Shown: positions 35,536 through 42,520 of the stretch, one piece after another | Layout: every line of letters starts with the position of its first letter | Position numbering within the stretch: the first letter of the stretch is position 1 | From: WTFY01 sp026713925 | Lineage (GTDB): Bacteria > Pseudomonadota > Gammaproteobacteria > UBA4575 | Reading direction: 5' to 3' | Assembly: GCA_963662355.1 (NCBI GenBank) | Contig: OY759361.1 | Location: 434,001-498,000, forward strand | Length of the DNA: 64,000 bases | Translations under genes and position numbers: made by a program | Notes under the pieces: model-generated | Seen by the model: the letters and a program-made list of their open reading frames with translations, nothing else | The model's database searches: none | What the model was told of the DNA's origin: nothing

Positions 35536-36501
35536 ATGAACAGGTTGTCTACAGAGAAACGAGCATTAATCCTTCAAGCGTTGGTTGAAGGCAATTCGAT
35601 GCGCTCCGCTTCCCGGCTAGCAAATGTAGATGTCAATACGGTAACCCGGTTGATGTCAGCTGCAGGATCTGTCTGTGCTGATTACCACGATAGGAAAGTG
35701 CGCAAACTTGATGGTTTCCACAGGATTGAAATTGATGAGATTTGGGCGTTCGTATATGCCAAGGATTATAAACTGAGGCATAACCTTGTAAAAAATGCCC
35801 CACCTGTATCAGGCAGTGCATGGACCTTCACGGCCTTGGATGCGGACACCAAGCTGATAATCAGTTACTTGGTCGCTGAACGTAATGAATTTGGCGCAGG
35901 ATTGTTTGTACAGGACCTGTGCTCAAGGTTGACTCGACCACCACAAATTACAGCAGATGGATTCATACCTTACAAGGCGGCTGTTGAAGATGCTTTTGGT
36001 GCTTATTCAAACTTTTCACAGGTAATAAAAAGTTTTGAATCCGACAAGATGAAAGAAAAATATAAATCTGAGGATGTAGACAATATTGAAAACCTAGGAG
36101 AGTACGAAGGTAGAAAATATAAACATTTTCCTAAAAGAGAAACAAAAATTGAAAAACGTATAGTCGCAGGCAATCCTGATATGGATATGGCTACTACGTC
36201 TCATGTAGAACGCAATAACCTTAACATACGAATGTTTAATCGCAGATTTACAAGGTTGACTAACGCTTTTTCAAAAAGGATAGATAAGCTTATAGACTCG
36301 ATTAACCTACATTTCCTGTACTCCAATTTTTGCAGGATTCATGGTTCCCTTCGCGTAACTCCTGCCATGGAAGCAGGACTTACCGATACGGTGCATGATC
36401 TGGAGTGGCTTGTAGGTATGATCGATGACAGCACAACGCCACCCAAGCGGCCCAAGCATTACAAGAAGAAGAAAAAGGCAAGAGAGCAAGTGTCTATATA
36501 A
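35536..36501 (+). CDS. IS1-like family transposase (single ORF)
   Basis: 321 residues. An N-terminal helix-turn-helix (ILQALVEGNSMRSASRLANV) precedes a DDE domain: FHRIEIDEIWAFVYAK (first Asp), FTALDADTKLI (second region), and SHVERNNLNIRMFNRRF with the glutamate. The DEIWAF motif and HTH arrangement fit the IS1 family group that encodes transposase in one frame without the InsA/InsB frameshift. The gene looks intact. I could not find convincing terminal inverted repeats or a target duplication by eye, so the element limits are not set. AT-rich like its surroundings. Confidence 0.75.
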   Translation: MNRLSTEKRALILQALVEGNSMRSASRLANVDVNTVTRLMSAAGSVCADYHDRKVRKLDGFHRIEIDEIWAFVYAKDYKLRHNLVKNAPPVSGSAWTFTALDADTKLIISYLVAERNEFGAGLFVQDLCSRLTRPPQITADGFIPYKAAVEDAFGAYSNFSQVIKSFESDKMKEKYKSEDVDNIENLGEYEGRKYKHFPKRETKIEKRIVAGNPDMDMATTSHVERNNLNIRMFNRRFTRLTNAFSKRIDKLIDSINLHFLYSNFCRIHGSLRVTPAMEAGLTDTVHDLEWLVGMIDDSTTPPKRPKHYKKKKKAREQVSI

Positions 36502-36524
36502 TCATTTTTTATGTAATACTATTT

Positions 36525-36552
36525 TTGACAATATTCGCAAATTCTGTATTAT
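36525..36552 (+). promoter_or_regulatory. Consensus promoter of small RNA candidate A
   Basis: TTGACA (36525-36530), 16 bases, TATTAT (36547-36552), only 24 bases after the transposase stop. No coding frame follows before the terminator at 36618. Confidence 0.6.
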
Positions 36553-36558
36553 CTAAGT

Positions 36559-36618
36559 TGGATTGGGAGTTCCTGGTCGGCATCTAGCCTTGGTGTATAC
36601 CGAGGCTTTTCGTTTTTT
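36559..36618 (+). ncRNA. Small RNA candidate A (about 60 nt)
   Basis: A consensus promoter is followed within 60 bases by the hairpin AGCCTTGGT (36586-36594), loop gtat, ACCGAGGCT (36599-36607) and a T-rich tract ending TTTTTT at 36618. The unit is too short to code for a protein. It shares the motif ACCGAGG plus TTTTC with candidate B on the opposite strand, and its hairpin arm can pair with the GCCTCGG of candidate B. Promoter and terminator are read directly; that it is an RNA gene is inferred. Confidence 0.5.
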
Positions 36619-36657
36619 AAGGGAAAGTGTTTTATCCCCTAATACATTATGAAATCC

Positions 36658-36719
36658 AAAAAAAACGCCAGCCTCTAGAAGCTGGCGTTCTGGCCGAGGC
36701 ATGAAAACCTCGGTGTGGT
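36658..36719 (-). ncRNA. Small RNA candidate B (about 62 nt)
   Basis: Minus-strand unit. After the promoter (36726-36753) come two perfect hairpins: CCGAGG/CCTCGG (plus-strand arms 36694-36699 and 36708-36713, 8-base loop) and a nine-base stem AACGCCAGC/GCTGGCGTT (36664-36672, 36681-36689), ending in eight U residues. This is a compact promoter-hairpin-terminator layout. It is convergent with candidate A, with 39 bases between their ends, and divergent from the NYN gene. Confidence 0.55.
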
Positions 36720-36725
36720 AACTCA

Positions 36726-36753
36726 ATTGTACAGAATTAAAATTTCTAGTCAA
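36726..36753 (-). promoter_or_regulatory. Consensus promoter of small RNA candidate B
   Basis: On the minus strand TTGACT (plus 36748-36753), 16 bases, TACAAT (plus 36726-36731). It overlaps a plus-strand TTGTAC element that may serve the NYN gene, so the two promoters may compete. Confidence 0.6.
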
Positions 36754-36763
36754 TATAAATAAT

Positions 36764-37387
36764 ATGCCAGAAAACCAAAGAGTTATTGTATATATTGATG
36801 GGTACAATTTGTATTTTGGCCTCGATTATGTGTATGGAGGCCGATATAAATGGTTAGATTTACAAGCACTTTCAGAAAGTTTTCTGAAACCTGACATGAC
36901 ACTAGTTACTGTTAAGTACTTCACTACTAAAACAACAATTACACCTGATGCAAATAAACGACAGGCAATCTATCTAAAAGCATTAGATACGTATTGCAAC
37001 AAGCTAGAATTTTATTACGGTAAATTTTTTTCTAAGAAAAATAAGTGCGGAAAGTGTGGTTATAAACGTGTCACTCCAAAAGAGAAAATGACCGATGTAA
37101 ATATTGCATGTCATATACTGAATGATGCTCATTTTGATTTTTATGACTGTTGCTATATTGTGTCTGGTGACAGTGACTTGTTACCTCTTGTTGAAATGGT
37201 GAAAGAAAATTATCCTGATAAACACATAATTGTGGCACACCCACCAGAGCGTAAGAGTGATGCCCTTTGTGATATGGCGAATGGTTCATTCGCAATCGGT
37301 AAACATAAATTAAAAAGAAGTCAATTGCCAAATAAGATCACAATTGCAAATGGTAAAGAATTAATCAAGCCGATAGAATGGCAATAG
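36764..37387 (+). CDS. NYN/PIN-like domain ribonuclease-type protein
   Basis: 207 residues. The NYN signature is clear: VIVYIDGYNLYFGL (first Asp), EKMTDVNIACHILNDA (central acidic residue) and CYIVSGDSDLLPLVEMV (C-terminal SGDSD). A CGKCGYKR zinc-ribbon-like insert lies near residue 95. NYN domains share the PIN nuclease fold and several cleave RNA in a metal-dependent way. Start is the ATG at 36764, with an AT-rich leader. It is alone, last gene of the insertion before rpoD, next to the two small RNA candidates, which makes an RNA-related role tempting but unproven. Confidence 0.8.
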   Translation: MPENQRVIVYIDGYNLYFGLDYVYGGRYKWLDLQALSESFLKPDMTLVTVKYFTTKTTITPDANKRQAIYLKALDTYCNKLEFYYGKFFSKKNKCGKCGYKRVTPKEKMTDVNIACHILNDAHFDFYDCCYIVSGDSDLLPLVEMVKENYPDKHIIVAHPPERKSDALCDMANGSFAIGKHKLKRSQLPNKITIANGKELIKPIEWQ

Positions 37388-37644
37388 TCTCAGGTTTTTA
37401 ACACTTTAATTGTCGGGCATCATCCGTAAACAAAGGAACAAAAACGATTTAAACTTTCTACCCATCTGCCTTTTGTAGGCTTACAGAATTGCGGAGGCAA
37501 TCGCAACTCTATGAAGCCAAACTTAACCCTAAATTTCAAACTCATACACTACCCCCAAACGCTTAAACTATTCCGTTTTTTCATAACCTGATATACTATG
37601 TGGTTCGGCTCAAAGAATTGCAGACCAGGGGCAGTAAACACCGA

Positions 37645-39465
37645 ATGGATGAGAATCAGCAGCAATCCAACAGCATCAAACGACTTATCGCAAAAGGCAA
37701 GGACCAAGGTTTCCTGACATATACAGAAGTCAACGATCATCTCCCGAGCGGCATCGTTGACCCTGAACAAATCGAAGAGATCGTGAGCACGATCACGGAC
37801 ATGGGCATCAACGTCCATGAGCAGGCGCCTGATTCAGACAGCCTGATCCTTACAGACAGTACCGCAACAGACGATGATGTCGAGGAAGCAGCCGCGGCCC
37901 TGGCAACCGTTGACAGCGAGTTTGGCCGCACTACTGACCCGGTACGCATGTACATGCGCGAAATGGGAATTGTCAACCTGCTGACCCGTGAAGGCGAAAT
38001 CCTGATTGCCAAACGCATCGAGGAAGGCCTGCGCCAGGTGCTGCTGGCGATCGGTCACTATCCATCCACCATCCAGAAGCTGCTGAAGTTCTATGCAAAA
38101 GTCAAGTCAGAGGATGCCCGCCTGACAGACCTGATTATCGGGTTTGTTGACATGGACGAAGACACCAATGCTATTCCACCCCCTGCGACGCAAGTCACCC
38201 AGAATGGCAAGAATGAAACTGCCAGTGAGGATGAAGAAGACGAGAAAGAACTGGATACAGGTCCTGATCCCAAAGAGGTCCTTGCGTATTTTACAAAGCT
38301 GGAAAGGATGTACAAAAAATTCTGTACGGCATCCGGCGATGAGAAAAAGCAACGAGCAGGGCGTGAAAAGCTTGCCAAAGAGTTTGCTTCGATCAATCTC
38401 ACACCCAAGGTGGTCGATGTACTGACCGCTGACTTCAAATGGATGGTTGGCCGGATTCGGATACACGAGTCGCGCATCAGGCACATGTGCACCCGCGATG
38501 CAAGAATGCCGCGCGACAGGTTCATCAAGTCATTCCCCGGAAATGAGACAAACCTCGACTGGATTGTCTCCATCACCAAGTCGTCACGGGCCAAGTATGC
38601 GAAGGCCCTTGCAGAACTGAAACCCGATATCATCAAGGAACAGGACAAGCTGATCTCGATCGAACGTGAAACAGGGCTTACGATTCGCGAAATACGGGAC
38701 ATCAACCGGCATATGTCAATCGGTGAAGCCAAGGCGAGCCGTGCCAAGAAAGAAATGGTCGAGGCCAACCTGCGCCTGGTCATTTCGATTGCCAAAAAAT
38801 ACACCAACCGGGGCCTGCAGTTCCTGGACCTCATCCAGGAAGGCAACATCGGTTTGATGAAAGCGGTGGACAAATTCGAATATCGGCGGGGATACAAGTT
38901 TTCAACTTATGCCACGTGGTGGATTCGCCAGGCTATTACCCGGTCCATAGCAGACCAGGCCCGCACCATACGAATCCCGGTACACATGATTGAAACCATC
39001 AACAAGCTGAACCGGATTTCACGGCAGATGCTGCAGGAAAAGGGGCGCGAACCGACTCCTGAAGAATTGGCCGAGCGCATGGAAATGCCCGAAGAGAAAG
39101 TGCGAAAGGTTCTGAAAATTGCCAAGGAACCCATTTCCATGGAAACCCCGATCGGGGACGATGAAGATTCCCATCTAGGTGACTTCATTGAAGATGTCAT
39201 CATTGAATCGCCTGTGGATTCCGCATCCTTTGAAGGCCTGGGTGAGGCCACACGTGAAATTCTTGCTTCGTTGACGCCACGTGAAGCCAAGGTATTGCGC
39301 ATGCGTTTCGGCATCGACATGAACACGGATCATACTCTGGAGGAAGTGGGCAAGCAGTTTGATGTGACACGGGAGCGTATTCGCCAGATCGAGGCCAAGG
39401 CCCTGCGCAAGCTTCGCCATCCGAGCCGGTCCGAACAGCTACGCAGCTTTCTCGAGATAGAATAG
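37645..39465 (+). CDS. rpoD: RNA polymerase primary sigma factor (sigma70)
   Basis: 606 residues from the ATG at 37645. Region 1.1 is present (IKRLIAKGKDQGFLTYTEVN), then DPVRMYMREMG (1.2), a large non-conserved region, region 2 with FLDLIQEGNIGLMKAVDKF and YKFSTYATWWIRQAI, region 3, and region 4 ending VTRERIRQIEAKALRKLRHP. Upstream frame extension to 37600 has no homology. A TATACT at 37592-37597 may be the -10 element. The gene is followed by a tRNA after 28 bases. The usual partner dnaG is 6.3 kb upstream because of the insertion. Confidence 0.97.
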   Translation: MDENQQQSNSIKRLIAKGKDQGFLTYTEVNDHLPSGIVDPEQIEEIVSTITDMGINVHEQAPDSDSLILTDSTATDDDVEEAAAALATVDSEFGRTTDPVRMYMREMGIVNLLTREGEILIAKRIEEGLRQVLLAIGHYPSTIQKLLKFYAKVKSEDARLTDLIIGFVDMDEDTNAIPPPATQVTQNGKNETASEDEEDEKELDTGPDPKEVLAYFTKLERMYKKFCTASGDEKKQRAGREKLAKEFASINLTPKVVDVLTADFKWMVGRIRIHESRIRHMCTRDARMPRDRFIKSFPGNETNLDWIVSITKSSRAKYAKALAELKPDIIKEQDKLISIERETGLTIREIRDINRHMSIGEAKASRAKKEMVEANLRLVISIAKKYTNRGLQFLDLIQEGNIGLMKAVDKFEYRRGYKFSTYATWWIRQAITRSIADQARTIRIPVHMIETINKLNRISRQMLQEKGREPTPEELAERMEMPEEKVRKVLKIAKEPISMETPIGDDEDSHLGDFIEDVIIESPVDSASFEGLGEATREILASLTPREAKVLRMRFGIDMNTDHTLEEVGKQFDVTRERIRQIEAKALRKLRHPSRSEQLRSFLEIE

Positions 39466-39493
39466 AATCTGCACTTTCGGTGCAAGCAACCCC

Positions 39494-39567
39494 GGGCCTG
39501 TAGCTCAGTTGGTTAGAGCAGAGGACTCATAATCCTTTGGTCGTAGGTTCGAGTCCTACCGGGCCCA
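39494..39567 (+). tRNA. tRNA with anticodon CAT, probably tRNA-Ile2 (lysidine type)
   Basis: Seven-base acceptor stem (39494-39500 with 39560-39566, one T-G pair), D loop TAGCTCAGTTGGTTAGAGC, anticodon loop CTCATAA and T arm GGTTCGAGTCC, discriminator A at 39567. The variable region TTGGTCG resembles Ile2 rather than elongator Met of E. coli, so TilS modification of C34 is expected. The three bases after the discriminator read TCA instead of CCA. The gene serves as the attachment site of the island that begins inside it. Confidence 0.9.
39526..39567 (+). repeat. attL: 42-base direct repeat in the tRNA 3' half
   Basis: The 42 bases from the anticodon loop to the discriminator are repeated exactly at 54916-54957. 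Beyond the repeat this copy reads TCA and the distal one CCA. The repeat is the left junction of the integrative island. Confidence 0.92.
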
Positions 39568-39655
39568 TCAATTATATCAATTACTTATGTATTTACTCTT
39601 TTCAGTCCCTGTATCATTCGGTACAATTCCGGTACACTTATATCGAGATAGACAT

Positions 39656-40696
39656 GTGGCGACCATAAGCAAAACTCCCTCAAACACTTGGAAGGCAATC
39701 ATCCGCAAGCGCGGCTGGCCGACCACGATCAAGACCTTTCGTACTAAGCGCGATGCCCAGGACTGGGCACGTCGTACCGAGGATGAGATGGTGCGCGGAG
39801 TGTATATCGACCGGGCCGGATCAGATCGTCTTTTGTTAGATCATGCACTGAATCGCTACCTGCGCGAAGTTTCTTCCACCAAGCGAGCCACCACGGCCTA
39901 TGCCGAGCACCACAAGGCCAAGGCATTAAAAGAAAGCCTGGGGGCTTACAGCCTGGCTGCAATCACTCCGAATCTCGTGGCTCAGTACCGGGATAAACGA
40001 CTGGAGATGGGCAAGTCCAACAACACTGTCCGTCTGGAGCTGTCCCTGCTCTCGCACTTGTTCACCATCGCCATCAAGGAATGGCAGGTGGGCCTCTTCT
40101 ACAACCCTGTGGCTAATATCCGAAAACCCTCACCTGGTAAAGGTCGCGACCGAAGACTGAGTACAGAAGAGGAAAAAAACCTGTTCAAAGCCTGTGATAG
40201 TCATTCCAATCCAATGCTGGGCTGGATGGCCCGCATTGCACTGTACACCGGCATGCGCGCCGGGGAGATCAAGTCGCTAACGCGCTTACAGGTAGACTTG
40301 GAGAAGCGCACTGTACATCTTACGGACACCAAAAACGGATCATCACGGACTGTGCCACTTTCTAGGCAGGCCACGGATGTTTTCCATGTTGCTCTCGGCA
40401 ATCCTGTACGACCTTTAGATACGGACCTAATATTCTGGGGTGAACCTGGAAGAGATGGAGTTCGCCGCCCCTATGAGTTTCGCCCGGCGTGGAGCCGCAC
40501 CTTGAAGAAAGCCGGCATTGAAGGCCTTCGTTTCCACGATCTTCGCCATGAAGCGGTATCACGTCTGGTCGAGGCGGGTCTAGGAGACCAAGAGGTGTCT
40601 GCGATCTCTGGGCACAAGTCCATGCAGATGCTCAAGCGCTATACGCACCTGCGCGCAGAGGAACTAGTGGAACGTTTGGATCAGGCCATAGGTTGA
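39656..40696 (+). CDS. Tyrosine site-specific integrase of the island
   Basis: 346 residues from a GTG at 39656, chosen because homologous integrases begin (M)ATIxKTPSxTWKA; an ATG 23 codons upstream adds unrelated sequence. An N-terminal arm-binding region with WKAIIRKRGWP and DAQDWARRTEDEM is followed by a SAM-like domain and the catalytic domain: R201 in GMRAGEI, K226, H294-x-x-R297 in FHDLRHEA, H320 in SGHKSM and nucleophile Y329 in KRYTHL. All residues are present, so it should be active. It sits 88 bases after the tRNA, the normal place for a tRNA-targeting integrase, and its action would explain the repeats. Confidence 0.95.
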   Translation: MATISKTPSNTWKAIIRKRGWPTTIKTFRTKRDAQDWARRTEDEMVRGVYIDRAGSDRLLLDHALNRYLREVSSTKRATTAYAEHHKAKALKESLGAYSLAAITPNLVAQYRDKRLEMGKSNNTVRLELSLLSHLFTIAIKEWQVGLFYNPVANIRKPSPGKGRDRRLSTEEEKNLFKACDSHSNPMLGWMARIALYTGMRAGEIKSLTRLQVDLEKRTVHLTDTKNGSSRTVPLSRQATDVFHVALGNPVRPLDTDLIFWGEPGRDGVRRPYEFRPAWSRTLKKAGIEGLRFHDLRHEAVSRLVEAGLGDQEVSAISGHKSMQMLKRYTHLRAEELVERLDQAIG

Positions 40697-40940
40697 ACAA
40701 GCACCCAACATGGTTCACACCCCGCGCATCTGTGATGCTCTCGAACTCCGAAGCCACCGCACCAATAGACAAAAAAGGTTTTTCCAGTATCTTATCAGTA
40801 TCGGCGCTCTTTCCCGGCTCCTCCTCTGCTCGAATTAGTTTCGCTCCCAGGACATGATAATGGCTATCCAACTTTTTTGACCAACATGCAATCCGGAGAG
40901 GAATTATCTACCTGACTCCACCAGTACCTCAAATCCCCGT

Positions 40941-41837
40941 TTACTCTACTTCCTCGAAGTCATCGCTTACGAATCGGTCCAAACTGAATTCCTCGCTGAA
41001 TGACGCGGAAAAATGATGGCGTCGTAGTTCCATTCGGTGCTGAGTCCCATGAGCTATTGCGTGGTTCACGACTTCCTCTATGCAGCTACGCTTCCATACC
41101 AGTCCAAGGTCCGAATCAGTACGCAATCTGCCAGAATAGACACCCAGGAAGTAGTTCATAGCTTGTTTTGCCTGCCAATCCTTATCCTTGTGCGTGATGA
41201 CATCTCCCTTTTTGAACCGCGCCCACACTGGAGAACCTGACTGACCGGGGCGCGATTTGCAGTCAATTAGGAATATCGGCAAATCTGCAATGTTTACATC
41301 CGGTTCCGATGCGATGAAGCCCTTCGACCAAATCGGAAACGGTCCCCCGATTTGGCCATATGGGTATCCGATGACCTGTAGCTCACTACCCACATCCCAC
41401 CGGTGCCAGTTGCCATGCGATGAGACGCTCTCTAATGAGATGCTATTTTTCTCTCCTATGATATTTACCATCTCCTTGACGGGCAGCGCTACGATGTCAG
41501 CCTTGGCGCCCAAAATGGGATGCTCGACCCAAGATGGCACTTTGGGATTTGCATGGTCTACCAAGTCGATGTGGTAGTGGACTTCCTTCGGACCATGTAG
41601 TGTAACAATGGCATGGTCCGGTATGCCGCATCCCTTATGAAGCGGCTTACCGGTGATGTTATCGCGACCGGTGAAGTTGTGGCGGTTGGTGACAAGTACT
41701 GGTCCGTCCGCAGTCATGACGAAGAAACAGGTTCCGCTCGAAAGCAGTGTATGCCCAAAGTACATCCTTATATACCGGGACACCCCAGAGAGACTGTCGA
41801 AGAAACCCTTTACCTCAGGTTCGCCTTTGTCTTGCAT
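40941..41837 (-). CDS. Trypsin-like serine protease domain protein
   Basis: 298 residues without a signal peptide, so cytosolic. The triad is readable: H53 in TNRHNF, D114 in KADIVALPV, S200 in RPGQSGSPVW. Proteases of this fold are found as effectors or accessory proteins in several bacterial immune loci. It is transcribed in the same direction as the membrane protein and the MmeI-like enzyme upstream, but with a 178-base gap from the former. Between it and the integrase lie 244 bases with no gene. The function as a defence effector is inference from context. Confidence 0.8.
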   Translation of the reverse strand: MQDKGEPEVKGFFDSLSGVSRYIRMYFGHTLLSSGTCFFVMTADGPVLVTNRHNFTGRDNITGKPLHKGCGIPDHAIVTLHGPKEVHYHIDLVDHANPKVPSWVEHPILGAKADIVALPVKEMVNIIGEKNSISLESVSSHGNWHRWDVGSELQVIGYPYGQIGGPFPIWSKGFIASEPDVNIADLPIFLIDCKSRPGQSGSPVWARFKKGDVITHKDKDWQAKQAMNYFLGVYSGRLRTDSDLGLVWKRSCIEEVVNHAIAHGTQHRMELRRHHFSASFSEEFSLDRFVSDDFEEVE

Positions 41838-42015
41838 CTAACTGCTCTTCATTGGGTGAGTCGATTCAAGTGGACAATTTCCATGTGGAGCACTTTTGTC
41901 TGCTTGTCGTCATGATTTACTCTCCTTTGCCAACTTGGACAAAATATTGTGCCAATTCTCTTACCTGTCGGCTCCAATTCTCACTGGTAAACCGGCTTGG
42001 ACATACTCTAATGCT

Positions 42016-42474
42016 TCATTGGGAAAACAATCCAGCACTAAGTAGCTGCAATCCAAATCCGATAATTAGGAAAATGAGGCCGAGAATACTGATCCAGAAA
42101 GAGGTTGAGGCAAGACGTTCGTCCTGATCTGCACTATTGCCAAGAATTCTTGTAATTTTAGTCACGTGCTCAGCTAGCCCGTTGACTGCAGAAGATATTT
42201 CCCTCAGACCGCCAAGAGCATGTTGGGCGTTGTATGATGTCTCATCTTCCATGTGATATCGAGAATAGGAACTCTCTGGAATCCACTCGGATTGCTTCAT
42301 TATTTCATTCGCCCATGATTCGATACCACCATAATCCTCTTCGATTTCATCAAACATTGCTCGACCCTTTCTTGCTCGTTCTCGAGTTGCCCGTTGAAAT
42401 CGAATTAGATCAATGACCAATAAAGTGACACCAATAACATCGAAAATTAAGCCCCAGATGGTGAAGTAGTACAT
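42016..42474 (-). CDS. Two-helix membrane protein of unknown function
   Basis: 152 residues from the ATG at 42474; a TTG 14 codons earlier is possible. One membrane helix at each end (about residues 4-24, FTIWGLIFDVIGVTLLVIDL, and about 125-147, SFWISILGLIFLIIGFGLQL) with about 100 hydrophilic residues between, including a predicted helical segment AVNGLAEHVTKITRILG. Both ends embedded and the middle on one side suggests a small anchored protein. It starts 46 bases after the MmeI-like gene stop and is probably cotranscribed with it. I do not recognise the family. Confidence 0.6.
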   Translation of the reverse strand: MYYFTIWGLIFDVIGVTLLVIDLIRFQRATRERARKGRAMFDEIEEDYGGIESWANEIMKQSEWIPESSYSRYHMEDETSYNAQHALGGLREISSAVNGLAEHVTKITRILGNSADQDERLASTSFWISILGLIFLIIGFGLQLLSAGLFSQ

Positions 42475-42520
42475 CAATTTTTTCTCGATCTTCCTTTCAC
42501 GATTGACGCAGTGCAAGCCA

